A stretch of DNA of 64,000 nucleotides from Flavobacterium sp. TAB 87 (GCF_001529295.1 NZ_LLWK01000028.1:20401-84400), one strand, 5' to 3'; counted from the first letter of the stretch, positions 17,149-26,452 are shown. Notes: generated from the letters alone by a model not told the origin. Translations and numbers: made by a program.

Positions 17149-19213
17149 TCAAACGCTCCATGGCTACCAAAATGGCCATCAATTACTAATGTCATCTTCG
17201 CCACTGTCTAGTGAAGCGAAGAAGGTTCTATTGGTCCAGTCTGATTTATCAGGTTCAAATATTGATGATGGATTTAAAGTATATATTAGTGGATACCCAT
17301 TAGCAACTCACTACGCATTTAGTAAAACGTGGTATGCAGATGAAATGAAAAGACCTGGATGTGTTTGGACGCACACTTTATTAATTCAATTTTCGGATTT
17401 AGGAAAAATACCAGATTTAGATCAACTATTGGCGTATTTTGTTCGTCCATTGAAAGATGATTATGGAGATTATTCAATGCCTATATTGTTTGAAAAGGAT
17501 GAATTTAAAAACTCAAGTACGTTTTTTGATAACTATTTAACTGCTAAACCGTTATTAACTGCTCTATACGATTATCCTGAAAAAACTATTATTTGTCCAG
17601 CCTATAATTCTATGGATTTTGAAAAGGATATAGTACAGGTGTGGAGTAATCAATGGCCCCGATTAAGAAGGAATTTTTCTTTTTGTACAGGATCATTAAA
17701 TTTAAAAATTATTGATGGTGCTGAATTTGATTTTCAAATTGTACCTGCACGAAATATAAGCTCAATAGAAAAGCAAAGTTTGAACTGCTATACTATAAAT
17801 AAAGAAAATGACCAAATAGAGGATAAATGGTCTGATCTTTTTTGTAATAGTTCAAAAAATAAGTTGCGCAAATTTCTTTGGTTTTATGGATCAGATATTA
17901 ATGGTTTAAGAAGAAATTACAAACCTTTGCTTCAATTATTTATGTTTTCAAATATAAAAGATTCTCCATTCTTTTCTATTAATAAGTTAGTTTCAGATGT
18001 ATTCGCGGATAATGAAGGCCTATTAATCAAAAAAGAGGTTTATAATGATGGACAACTTTTTAATTTCGAAGAGAAAGATCTTTTGCATTACTTTGCTTCA
18101 CAAATAAATACTGTTAATAACATCAATATAAGTGAAAGGTTGCTAAGTGCTGTTAAATCTGGTAAGATTACTATTGATGAATTTATTGATTTTTATTTTA
18201 GTTTTGGACCTGAATTAATTAGCCAAAATATTTGGAATACCATATCAATTGAACCATCAGAAATTATTAATCTCATACTGAGAGATTCTCGTTTAATTTC
18301 AGTGTTTTCAAAAAAAATACCTGAAATTGCGACTAAATACAAAACATGGAAGTTGCCCAATGCCGTTCAGTTGCAACTGATAGAAGTGTTAGAAAATTCA
18401 ATTAATGTTAACTGGGAAAAAATAATTCAGTCAATATTAGAATCTAAAAGTTCGATTCTTTTCCATTTGTTAAGGAATAATGATCCAAGATTATATTATT
18501 TAATAAAAATTTGTAACAATAATAAATTTATTAATTGTTCACCAGATGTTGTATCATTAGTTTTTAATAATAAAACCGTTTTAAAGGATTTTATTCGGAA
18601 GAATGTTGAGATATTGAGTGAGCAATTTTGCTGTAAGATATTTCAGAATCTAAACTATCATCATCTACATTCTATAAACTTAGATTCGAGTCAATGGATA
18701 ATTATTTACAAAAAAATTAATGATGACCATACGAGAATTTTCGCATCATGTGCATTACTTTCTATTGGTTTTAATAGAAAAATTTCCAATCCAGTACCAA
18801 TAATTTCAGCATGTTTTAATGACGTTTATAATTTTGCCAAAAATTCAAAGATTAATTATAATGAATGGCAAATGATTCCTATCGATGCATTTGAGCAAGA
18901 TGATCAAGACACTTTGTCCTCATTTTTTAGCTATTTATTTGCACCAAAGAAACCTGATGTGCCGAGCTGGGATTACTGTGAATTATTGATTAGAACATTA
19001 GTAAATAAATTTATTAAATTTCGTTGGCCATTAAATTACTTTCTTGACAGTCTGAAGACATTTGAAACAACTAAAAGTGCATTTAGTTATGCTCTAGGTT
19101 TTAAAAAAGGGAGAAAATTTCTTAAAGATATTTTGGTTAATACCGATAAAAGAAAGATAACTATAAGCAGAGATCAGATTAAGTTAGTCAATTATTTGAG
19201 AAAGGAATTATAG
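17132..19213 (+). CDS. GTPase-associated protein 1 (GAP1-N2 type)
   Basis: 693 aa starting with the very characteristic IDQTLHGYQNGHQLL, the GAP1-N2 N-terminal signature, followed by YPLATHYAFSKTWYADEMKR and VWTHTLLIQF. The middle and C-terminal parts are large, mostly helical and Asn/Ile-rich without enzymatic motifs (compare GAP1-M and GAP1-C regions). GAP1 proteins accompany the double GTPases and are thought to recognise the trigger or regulate the GTPase cycle; this has not been shown here. Last gene of the five-gene cassette, with a 17-nt overlap to the GTPase upstream. Confidence 0.85.
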   Translation: MKIQIDQTLHGYQNGHQLLMSSSPLSSEAKKVLLVQSDLSGSNIDDGFKVYISGYPLATHYAFSKTWYADEMKRPGCVWTHTLLIQFSDLGKIPDLDQLLAYFVRPLKDDYGDYSMPILFEKDEFKNSSTFFDNYLTAKPLLTALYDYPEKTIICPAYNSMDFEKDIVQVWSNQWPRLRRNFSFCTGSLNLKIIDGAEFDFQIVPARNISSIEKQSLNCYTINKENDQIEDKWSDLFCNSSKNKLRKFLWFYGSDINGLRRNYKPLLQLFMFSNIKDSPFFSINKLVSDVFADNEGLLIKKEVYNDGQLFNFEEKDLLHYFASQINTVNNINISERLLSAVKSGKITIDEFIDFYFSFGPELISQNIWNTISIEPSEIINLILRDSRLISVFSKKIPEIATKYKTWKLPNAVQLQLIEVLENSINVNWEKIIQSILESKSSILFHLLRNNDPRLYYLIKICNNNKFINCSPDVVSLVFNNKTVLKDFIRKNVEILSEQFCCKIFQNLNYHHLHSINLDSSQWIIIYKKINDDHTRIFASCALLSIGFNRKISNPVPIISACFNDVYNFAKNSKINYNEWQMIPIDAFEQDDQDTLSSFFSYLFAPKKPDVPSWDYCELLIRTLVNKFIKFRWPLNYFLDSLKTFETTKSAFSYALGFKKGRKFLKDILVNTDKRKITISRDQIKLVNYLRKEL

Positions 19214-19319
19214 GTTTTACAAGCAAAATTTTCTAAGTCTAAGTGATTTTATGTTCTTAAAAATCAAAGAGCTGCAATGTTTTATTTTACTTCGTACTAT
19301 AAGTTGGAATTAAAATTTT

Positions 19320-19559
19320 ATAAAGTTAGATAAATTCTGGATTATCGAAGAATTTACGAAGTCTAGAGATTTGTTTTGTTCGATTTTTCCTAAAGACTCA
19401 ACAATTCTGGAAAATGAGCTACAAACCACGTGAATAAATGAAGTTGAGAAAATTATTTATACGTTTAATAAGGGGTTAGACCTGAATAAAAATGAAACGA
19501 CACAGGATATTTCTTCTTTGTCCCATTATGTGACCACGATTGGCTTTGAACTAAATTAA
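19320..19559 (+). pseudogene. Remnant of an unidentified gene 3' end
   Basis: One frame reads FIKLDKFWIIEEFTKSRDLF, then a segment ending LENELQTT, a TGA where Trp (TGG) would fit, and then INEVEKIIYTFNKGLDL down to SHYVTTIGFELN and a stop at 19557-19559. The composition is protein-like on both sides of the TGA, suggesting a decayed coding sequence. I cannot name the family. Together with 19214-19319, where nothing is seen, it fills the gap between the GTPase cassette and traD. Confidence 0.4.
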
Positions 19560-19576
19560 TTTTATTTACAAATTAC

Positions 19577-20206
19577 TCACACAAACTCCCCAATATCAAA
19601 CCCCTCCAAATCATTTTTATGCAAAAAAGAAGAACCAAAATCCGTTTTTGAAAGTGTACTGTCTAATAGCATGGCTATTTTTTGAGAAGCATCTTCGATA
19701 GAATTTTCCAATAGGTCGAATAATTCGGTTCCTTGTATTTTCTGAAGTAGGACTGTTGCTGTTTCCTGTTGAGAGGGTCTCATTTTCTCTTTTTTTAACA
19801 ACTTTTTTACAGTGCTTAATTCTTCGAAGGTAACCCCTTGGGCAAAACCATTATCGCCATCGGATAATCCATAGCTATTCCATTCTTCTTCTTCCTCCTC
19901 AAAATCAGGTACATTCCCAAAAACTTCATCCAGCTCTTCTGTTAGCATTTGTGAATCGACTTTTTCTTCGTCGATATCAATATCAAAATTACCATTAGTT
20001 TGTTCCTGCTTTTGCTTTTGACTTTCAGCGGCATTGCTTGGCACTAAAAGGCTTCTTTGAGGCTTGGGTTGTCCCATAATATCAGGTAGCTTCGGATTGT
20101 TTTTATCCTGTATTGGCTTTTGCTCCTGATATTTCTTGATGACAATTTTGTCCTTTGCCAATAGGATAATGACGATAATCAGACAAATAACGATTACTGT
20201 TTCCAT
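19577..20206 (-). CDS. TraD-like conjugation protein (N-terminal membrane anchor)
   Basis: 209 aa from the ATG at 20206, which gives an immediate membrane helix (TVIVICLIIVIILLA) and no overlap with the upstream gene. An in-frame ATG at 20239 would add 11 residues and overlap that gene by 26 nt. After the helix come a basic and Gln-rich linker, an acidic stretch (FDIDIDEEKVDSQ, DFEEEEEEW) and a conserved C-terminal helical domain (FEELSTVKKLLKKEKMRPSQ; FDIGEFV end). This matches proteins called TraD in CTnDOT-like elements. Role in transfer unknown. A decayed copy of its 3' half lies at 46.3-46.7 kb. Confidence 0.75.
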   Translation of the reverse strand: METVIVICLIIVIILLAKDKIVIKKYQEQKPIQDKNNPKLPDIMGQPKPQRSLLVPSNAAESQKQKQEQTNGNFDIDIDEEKVDSQMLTEELDEVFGNVPDFEEEEEEWNSYGLSDGDNGFAQGVTFEELSTVKKLLKKEKMRPSQQETATVLLQKIQGTELFDLLENSIEDASQKIAMLLDSTLSKTDFGSSFLHKNDLEGFDIGEFV

Positions 20207-20213
20207 AACATCA

Positions 20214-20639
20214 TTATAAAATTGGTTTGTATTTATCATTAAAACTCTTGATTATCTGCTCTCCAAATTCCTTAAAATGATAATCCAGCAAATTGTCTAA
20301 ATACGCATAGATAGTGATCTTGTCTTCGCCTATCACCTGAACGATACGGGAAAGTTTTTCGTGAAAATTGGGTCTGATATAGACCGTTTTTCCGTCACGA
20401 GCATTGGTATCGATTCTTTTGAAAAAGATACTTTCGTAAGCATCTTCGCCTCCCCTTTTGCCCCTACTCTTTTCCTTACTTATAGATTTTTCTTTTGGAA
20501 ACTCTTTAGAATTGCTGTTTTCTATTTCCTTTTCTACTGGAATTTGTAATCCTTCCTTTTTTATACCATCAACCATCAGGTTCATCATCAACTCCTCATT
20601 AATTTCGGGAGTGTTTTGTTTCTTGTTTTCTTTCTCCAT
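20214..20639 (-). CDS. DUF3408 conjugation-region protein (TraB position)
   Basis: 141 aa: a charged, disordered first half (NSNSKEFPKEKSISKEKSRG) and a DUF3408 domain from about residue 68 (YESIFFKRIDTNARDGKTVY, IRPNFHEKLSRIVQVIGEDK, ITIYAYLDNLLDYHFKEFGE). DUF3408 proteins resemble ribbon-helix-helix DNA binders and follow the ParA-like gene in Bacteroidota elements, so this may be the ParB-like partner. It is 4 nt downstream of the ParA gene. Confidence 0.85.
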   Translation of the reverse strand: MEKENKKQNTPEINEELMMNLMVDGIKKEGLQIPVEKEIENSNSKEFPKEKSISKEKSRGKRGGEDAYESIFFKRIDTNARDGKTVYIRPNFHEKLSRIVQVIGEDKITIYAYLDNLLDYHFKEFGEQIIKSFNDKYKPIL

Positions 20640-20643
20640 TAGA

Positions 20644-21411
20644 TTACAATTGAATGATTTTTAAAAATTCGTTCATAAATTGATCTAACTGACAAGCTTT
20701 CATCAAACGTTCATCAGGAGGCATTACAGTAGAACGAAATACGGTTTTGCTATTCTCTTCGCTTTCTTTGCGGAAGCGAGTACTGTTCTTGATTTGGCTT
20801 TGCATAAGACTTAATCCCAACTGCTCGATAAGTTGGTTGTAAACATTGTACAAAGGGGTACTTTCCCTGCCATCGACCTGATTCCAAAATAGATTAATAG
20901 TTTCAATAGAAGTTGCTCCTTTTTTCATAATTACATCTTTTAAAAGTTGTGTAAAAATGAGCGTACTCTCCATTACCAAGCGGTCAGCCGTAATAGGAGT
21001 AAAAATGTGGTGCATTCCCGCCAAAGCATTCAGGATACCGGGAGTGTTTACCGTTCCAGGGAGATCAAAGAATATTACATCTATCGCAACATTAGAGGTA
21101 TTTAGAAATTCTTGTGCCGCTTCCAATACGCTTTCCGCTTTGTGCTGAATAATTGGATAGGCTTTTTTGTTGATAGTCGTGAATTGTTTATACGCTAGCT
21201 TTTTCAAATGCTCATTTTCCATTACCATCGCAAGGTCCCGAGATTTCATTTTTATCAAACTGTGCTGTGGAAAATCGGCATCAAATACGGCAACATTGTA
21301 ACCCAATCGATAGTGCATGGTACTTGCAACCAAGGTCGTAAAGGTACTTTTTCCGACACCGCCTTTTTGAGAAGAAAAGGCGATAAATTTTGTTTTGTGA
21401 TTTGCATTCAT
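20644..21411 (-). CDS. traA: ParA-family ATPase (TraA position)
   Basis: 255 aa with the deviant Walker A KGGVGKST (Lys16 and Lys21), VAVFDADFPQHSL, and IFFDLPGTVNTPGI as Walker B. This is a ParA/MinD-type ATPase. First gene of the minus-strand set ParA, DUF3408, TraD. In CTnDOT-type elements it is traA; such proteins may partition the excised circle or position the transfer machinery. The GTAC-rich region just upstream (21450-21763) is a candidate binding or partition site. Confidence 0.9.
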   Translation of the reverse strand: MNANHKTKFIAFSSQKGGVGKSTFTTLVASTMHYRLGYNVAVFDADFPQHSLIKMKSRDLAMVMENEHLKKLAYKQFTTINKKAYPIIQHKAESVLEAAQEFLNTSNVAIDVIFFDLPGTVNTPGILNALAGMHHIFTPITADRLVMESTLIFTQLLKDVIMKKGATSIETINLFWNQVDGRESTPLYNVYNQLIEQLGLSLMQSQIKNSTRFRKESEENSKTVFRSTVMPPDERLMKACQLDQFMNEFLKIIQL

Positions 21412-21449
21412 ATTTCTATTGTTTTAACTTTTTATATATTCAATTACTT

Positions 21450-21763
21450 GTACATGTACATCTTCACTTATTTGCATAGTACAGTACATCTATTCCTCGC
21501 TACCTATGGTTTTAAGTAGTCAATTAGTTACTTAACAAAGTATCTATACATTTATCTGTGCCTTTAAATCTATAGGTAAATAGATAAATATTGACCCGCA
21601 GATGTACTTAGAAACCTAAATAGGTCTGTACTTAATCTTATAGTTAGGTAGTACAATCCATAGCTAATTATAGCTATATGAAAGTACTTTTCTACAGTAC
21701 TACATGCGTAGTTATGTTGTTACTCCCGTACCTAAATATGTATTTATGTTTGTTTATGAGTAC
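21450..21763. repeat. GTAC-rich intergenic region
   Basis: GTAC occurs at 21450, 21456, 21479, 21484, 21604, 21628, 21651, 21684, 21697, 21728 and 21760. That is 11 copies in 314 bp of AT-rich DNA, where about one would be expected by chance. Many sit in AGTACW or TGTACW contexts, and three are paired (6, 5 and 13 nt apart). It lies between divergent parA and mob genes. Candidate partition site or operator array. Confidence 0.65.
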
Positions 21764-22020
21764 AAATAAAGGAGCTAATACATCTATGTTTTAGCAGAAG
21801 GTATTTATTGGCTTTTACTGGCATTGTTTGGCAATGCTTCCTAATACAACATTTTAAAATTCTATTATTTACTTTGTTTAAATACAAATTAAATGAACCA
21901 ATGAAAGGATCAAATCAATATTTGGCTAAGAACTGGAACGGCCTTAAGCCGTTTATTCCCTGCTCTACTAAATCCTGTTCCGCCGAGAGGCGGACGGATT
22001 ATCTGTTCACCAGAACAGAG

Positions 22021-22072
22021 CAAGTTGTGTTTTGAGGCACTCGAAATGAATTCCGTGCCTCAAAACAACTTG
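22021..22072. repeat. oriT-like inverted repeat upstream of mobA
   Basis: CAAGTTGTGTTTTGAGGCAC (22021-22040) pairs with GTGCCTCAAAACAACTTG (22055-22072), 18 bp with a 2-nt bulge and a 14-nt loop. Smaller GC-rich hairpins flank it: CCGCC-GAGA-GGCGG at 21980, TGTTC-ACCA-GAACA near 22004 and CCCC-TGCGGC-GGGG near 22075. Position 60-110 nt before the mob operon is where Bacteroidota elements keep oriT. The nick site itself is not identified. Stable hairpins could also terminate transcription. Confidence 0.6.
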
Positions 22073-22134
22073 CCCCCTGCGGCGGGGCTAAAAACTCCCT
22101 CCGAAGTCGGGGTTTTCTAAAAATTACAAATGGA

Positions 22135-22584
22135 ATGATGATGGAAGCTCAAGAAGATAATAAACGAAACAAAGTCGGTAGGAATCCCAAAAAGGATCCT
22201 AGCATCCATCGCTATGTTTTTCGTTTAACGGATCAGGAAAATGCTAAATTCCTTTCTCTTTTTGAAGCTTCAGGAGCAGACAATAAAGCTCGTTTTATTA
22301 CTTCCGTGCTGTTTGAAAAGCAAATAAAAACGGTAAAAGTAGATATGGCAGCAATGGATTATTACATGCGATTGACCACTTTGTATGGTCAGTTTCGTGC
22401 CGTTGGCGTTAATTACAATCAAATTGTCAAGATATTGTACCGTAATTTTTCCGAAAAAAAAGCAGCCGCTTATCTCTTCAAATTAGAGAAACAAACAATA
22501 GAACTAGCGCATTTATGTCGTGCCATTATGCAATTGACTGAAGAATTTGAAGCTAAACATTTGATTAAAAAAGAAGAAATATGA
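22135..22584 (+). CDS. mobA: MobA-type relaxosome accessory protein
   Basis: 149 aa: a basic N-terminus (KRNKVGRNPKKDPSIHRYVF), a ribbon-helix-helix-like region (RLTDQENAKFLSLFEASGAD) and a helical C-terminal part with GVNYNQIVKILYRNF, the MobC-superfamily pattern GxNxNQI. It likely binds oriT and helps the relaxase. The next gene overlaps by 4 nt. Symbol follows CTnDOT-style naming (mobA accessory, mobB relaxase, mobC coupling protein). Confidence 0.85.
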   Translation: MMMEAQEDNKRNKVGRNPKKDPSIHRYVFRLTDQENAKFLSLFEASGADNKARFITSVLFEKQIKTVKVDMAAMDYYMRLTTLYGQFRAVGVNYNQIVKILYRNFSEKKAAAYLFKLEKQTIELAHLCRAIMQLTEEFEAKHLIKKEEI

Positions 22585-23885
22585 TAGCAAAAATAGGTCG
22601 TGGAGCAAATCTAATTGGAGCACTTTCTTACAATCAGCTGAAAGTAGATCAAGAAAATGGGGAAGTATTAGCAACTCATAGAATAAGAGAAACAGTTAAT
22701 GGAAACTATACCGTCAATCAATTATATAGCTCATTTGAACCGTATCTAATCGCTAACAAACGAACAGAAAAACCAGTTTTGAATATCTCTCTCAATCCAA
22801 ATCCCAAAGACAACGTAAGTGATGAAGACTTTAAAAAGATTGCAAAAGAGTATATGGAACTTATGGGCTATGGAGATCAGCCCTATGTCGTATTCAAACA
22901 TACAGATATTGAACGCACTCACATTCATATTGTTTCGACCTGTGTAGATCGTTACGGTAAAAAACTACCTGATTCCTATGAAAAATTACGTTCGATGCAA
23001 GCTTGCCGTTCATTAGAACAGCAATTCCAATTACAACCTGCAACTGCAAAAAATCGAAATCCAAAAGAAGCAATTTTCAAACCAGTTGACTACAAAGAAG
23101 CTAATGTAAAGAGCCAAATAGCATCAGTAGTGAGGCATCTGCCAAAGTATTACCAGTATCAAAGTTTAGGAGCGTATAACGCTTTAATTTCTCTTTTTAA
23201 TATAACCGCTGAAGAAGTAAAAGGAGAGCTCAATGGCATACCAAAGCAAGGCCTTGTCTATTTTGCATTGAATGAAATGGGACAAAAAGCAACTAATCCA
23301 TTTAAATCCTCTCTTTTTGGAAAACAAGCTGGAATGGATGGTTTACAAGAATATTTCGAAAAATCGAAAGAAAAAATGAAAACTGAACCTGCAAAAGAAA
23401 TCCTAAAAAAAACGATCGAAGTTGCGATTCATACCTCTTATGATGAAACCGATTTTAAGAAACAGCTACTAGAACAAGGAGTTAATACGGTCGTTCGAAG
23501 AAATGAGCAAGGACGTATTTACGGAATGACTTTTATCGACCATGAATCACGTACCGTTTGGAATGGATCACAATTGGGCAAAAATTTATCTGCTACTATT
23601 TTTAACGACTGTTGGAAAGAAACAACATCTCATAAACCTCAGGAAACTATAAAAAGTTCATCGTTCGAATCTAAAAATGAAACCAAGATAGAAACAGAAA
23701 AACCACATTCACTTTTTGATTTTGTTGATAGAAATCAGTCAACCCATTCTGTTACTAATTTTGGACTTACAGAAAGCCTTGCTAGTTTATTGCCCGACTC
23801 ACAAGATGAAGATTACGAAGAACAGGCATTTGCGAATCAAATGAAGAAAAAGGCGAAACGAAGAAATTATCGAGGAAAGAAATAG
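22581..23885 (+). CDS. mobB: Relaxase (MobA/VirD2 family; MobB of CTnDOT-type elements)
   Basis: 434 aa. The N-terminal relaxase domain has the candidate nicking Tyr17 (GALSYNQLKV) and the metal-binding histidines His107, His114 and His116 (FKHTDIERTHIHIVS). After about residue 150 a helical linker follows, and TVVRRNEQGRIYGMTFIDHE is a typical relaxase C-terminal module. The tail is basic (KKKAKRRNYRGKK). It nicks oriT and pilots the strand into the recipient. It overlaps mobA by 4 nt. Confidence 0.93.
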   Translation: MIAKIGRGANLIGALSYNQLKVDQENGEVLATHRIRETVNGNYTVNQLYSSFEPYLIANKRTEKPVLNISLNPNPKDNVSDEDFKKIAKEYMELMGYGDQPYVVFKHTDIERTHIHIVSTCVDRYGKKLPDSYEKLRSMQACRSLEQQFQLQPATAKNRNPKEAIFKPVDYKEANVKSQIASVVRHLPKYYQYQSLGAYNALISLFNITAEEVKGELNGIPKQGLVYFALNEMGQKATNPFKSSLFGKQAGMDGLQEYFEKSKEKMKTEPAKEILKKTIEVAIHTSYDETDFKKQLLEQGVNTVVRRNEQGRIYGMTFIDHESRTVWNGSQLGKNLSATIFNDCWKETTSHKPQETIKSSSFESKNETKIETEKPHSLFDFVDRNQSTHSVTNFGLTESLASLLPDSQDEDYEEQAFANQMKKKAKRRNYRGKK

Positions 23886-23947
23886 ATTCTTAAGTTCTTC
23901 TACAGACAAATAGTGCCACTAAAAGCCATTTTAAGTCACTTCATTTT

Positions 23948-26002
23948 ATGGATTTCTCTTATCTATTAAATTCACTTGCTGAAATTTTAACTAGTTTAAA
24001 CATGCAAGGAGAAGACGATTTAAGAGGGCTCGCCAAAATAATGGCTTTCATGCGTGCGGTAAGCATTCTATTATTATTGATGCACTTTTACTGGTTTTGC
24101 TATAGCTTTTTCTTAGAAAAAGGTTGGACCCTAGAAATCATTAATAAAATACTAGGCAATTTTCAGCGGACTGCAAGTCTGTTTTCTCACACCCTTTACA
24201 CCAAGATTTTTGCTTTGGTGTTGTTAGCTTTAAGCTGTTTGGGAACGAAAGGAGTAAAAAACGAAAAAATTAGTTGGTCTAAAATATCCGTTGTCTTAAT
24301 TATTGGTTTTATTCTTTTTTTTTTCAATACACCATTACTCAAGCTATCCGCAAGCCTAGCTACTTCTTTATATATCGTGACCACCTCATCAGGTTATATT
24401 TCGTTAATGATGGCTGGCGTTTGGATTAGCCGTTTGCTTCGTACCAATCTCATGAACGATGTATTTAATAACGAAAATGAAAGTTTCATGCAGGAAACCA
24501 AATTGATGCAAAATGAATATTCCGTTAATCTGCCTACGCAATTTTATTGTAAGGGCAAATGGAATAAAGGATGGATTAATGTGGTAAACCCTTTTCGAGC
24601 TTCTATTGTTTTGGGAACACCTGGATCGGGTAAAAGTTATGCAATTATAAATAACTATATCAAACAGCATATCGAAAAAGGATTTTCAATGTATATCTAT
24701 GATTTTAAATTCGATGATCTTTCCACTATTGCTTACAATCATTTACTAAAGCATAGCGATAAGTACAAGGTAAAACCAAAGTTCTATATTATCAACTTTG
24801 ATGACCCTAGTAGAAGCCATCGCTGTAATCCTATAAATCCGGATTTCATGACGGATATCTCAGATGCTTACGAATCGGCTTATACGATTATGTTAAACCT
24901 CAACCGAAGTTGGATACAAAAACAAGGAGATTTCTTTGTCGAATCTCCAATTATATTACTAGCCGCTATAATCTGGTACCTGAAAATTTATGATAATGGA
25001 AAGTACTGTACTTTTCCGCATGCTATTGAATTACTGAACAAGAAATATGTTGATGTATTTACCATCCTTACTTCCTACCCTGATCTCGAAAACTATTTAT
25101 CGCCGTTTATGGATGCTTGGCAAGGTGGTGCTCAGGATCAGTTGCAAGGGCAAATCGCTTCCGCAAAAATTCCTTTGTCTAGAATGATTTCACCTCAACT
25201 GTATTGGGTGATGACTGGAGATGATTTTTCGCTGGACATTAATAATCCAGATGAACCTAAAATTCTTTGCGTTGGAAACAATCCCGACAGACAAAACATC
25301 TATTCGGCGGCCTTAGGCTTGTATAATTCGCGAATTATAAAACTCATCAATAAGAAAGGTAAATTAAAAAGTTCAGTTATAATCGATGAATTACCAACGA
25401 TCTACTTTAGAGGATTGGATAACCTGATTGCCACAGCTAGAAGTAATAAAGTAGCGGTCTGCTTGGGATTTCAAGACTATTCGCAACTGACACGAGATTA
25501 TGGCGATAAGGAAAGTAAGGTGATCCAAAATACAGTGGGTAATATCTTTAGTGGACAAGTTGTAGGAGATACTGCGAAAAGCTTATCGGAACGCTTTGGG
25601 AAAGTATTACAAAAACGTCAAAGTCTAACCATTAATCGAAACGATAAATCAACTTCGATTTCCACACAATTAGACAGCCTGATTCCAGCTTCTAAAATCT
25701 CTACACTTACGCAAGGAATCTTTGTAGGAGCTGTTGCAGATAACTTTGACGAACGTATTGAACAGAAAATTTTCCATTCTGAAATTGTAGTCGATAATGA
25801 GAAAGTAGCTGCAGAAACAAAGGCTTATAAGAAGATACCCGTTATCTTATCTTTCGTTGATGAAAATGGAGAAGATAAAATGAAAGCAGAAATTGAGGCT
25901 AATTATAAACAGATAAAACGGGATATTGTTCTGATTATTGAAACCGAACTGGAACGCATCAAAAATGATCCTGATTTGCAGCATTTGGTACAGGAGGGGT
26001 AA
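23948..26002 (+). CDS. mobC: Type IV coupling protein (VirD4/TraG type; MobC)
   Basis: 684 aa. N-terminal membrane helices lie near residues 35-55, 80-95, 110-128 and 140-158. The Walker A motif is GTPGSGKS at 223-230 (Lys229). Downstream are MYIYDFKFDDLSTIAYNHL, SVIIDELPTIYFRGL (Walker B) and VCLGFQDYSQLTRDYG, standard for Bacteroidota coupling proteins. It moves the relaxase-DNA complex from oriT to the Tra channel. It follows mobB by 62 nt. Confidence 0.93.
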   Translation: MDFSYLLNSLAEILTSLNMQGEDDLRGLAKIMAFMRAVSILLLLMHFYWFCYSFFLEKGWTLEIINKILGNFQRTASLFSHTLYTKIFALVLLALSCLGTKGVKNEKISWSKISVVLIIGFILFFFNTPLLKLSASLATSLYIVTTSSGYISLMMAGVWISRLLRTNLMNDVFNNENESFMQETKLMQNEYSVNLPTQFYCKGKWNKGWINVVNPFRASIVLGTPGSGKSYAIINNYIKQHIEKGFSMYIYDFKFDDLSTIAYNHLLKHSDKYKVKPKFYIINFDDPSRSHRCNPINPDFMTDISDAYESAYTIMLNLNRSWIQKQGDFFVESPIILLAAIIWYLKIYDNGKYCTFPHAIELLNKKYVDVFTILTSYPDLENYLSPFMDAWQGGAQDQLQGQIASAKIPLSRMISPQLYWVMTGDDFSLDINNPDEPKILCVGNNPDRQNIYSAALGLYNSRIIKLINKKGKLKSSVIIDELPTIYFRGLDNLIATARSNKVAVCLGFQDYSQLTRDYGDKESKVIQNTVGNIFSGQVVGDTAKSLSERFGKVLQKRQSLTINRNDKSTSISTQLDSLIPASKISTLTQGIFVGAVADNFDERIEQKIFHSEIVVDNEKVAAETKAYKKIPVILSFVDENGEDKMKAEIEANYKQIKRDIVLIIETELERIKNDPDLQHLVQEG

Positions 26003-26161
26003 TTGAAAAGAATATCGACTATTTAGCAGACTTATATATAATCTTCAAATAGTGTAACTAAGCATTCTGTTTATATAAGACCATTCAAGAAACAATCGCA
26101 AAATGTTTGTTATTATGTGCAAATTTATTGTTTGTGTTCATATTAACGAACGTTTGTAAAA

Positions 26162-26452
26162 ATGAGTGCGAAAAAACAAATCTTGTTCCCTAAACACCAA
26201 CTCCTTCTAGAGCAAATGGGTGAGAATATCAAACTATCTCGAAAAAGAAGAAAATTAACTGCTATACAAGTTTCTGAAAGAGCCGATATTGAAAGAACCA
26301 CATTATATCAAATAGAAAAAGGAAATTCTAGTGTGGCAATAGGTGCTTATTTCAATGTACTAAGAGTATTAGGGTTACAAGATGATTTTTTAAAACTAGC
26401 CGCGGATGATGAACTAGGAAGAAAACTTCAATATCTAGACTTACTAAAATAA
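26162..26452 (+). CDS. hipB: XRE-family HTH antitoxin/regulator (HipB-like)
   Basis: 96 aa with an XRE helix-turn-helix: MGENIKLSRKRRKLTAIQVS, then ERADIERTTLYQIEKGNSS. Next to a hipA-type kinase gene, it is the HipB antitoxin and autoregulator. AACG-AA-CGTT (about 26145-26154) just upstream of the ATG is a possible operator. Its partner kinase gene is damaged, so it may now be an orphan regulator. Confidence 0.85.
   Translation: MSAKKQILFPKHQLLLEQMGENIKLSRKRRKLTAIQVSERADIERTTLYQIEKGNSSVAIGAYFNVLRVLGLQDDFLKLAADDELGRKLQYLDLLK

Noticed and set aside
21808..22035. 75-aa ORF running into the oriT-like hairpins
   Set aside because: It covers inverted repeats that explain the sequence better and has no protein-like features in its second half.
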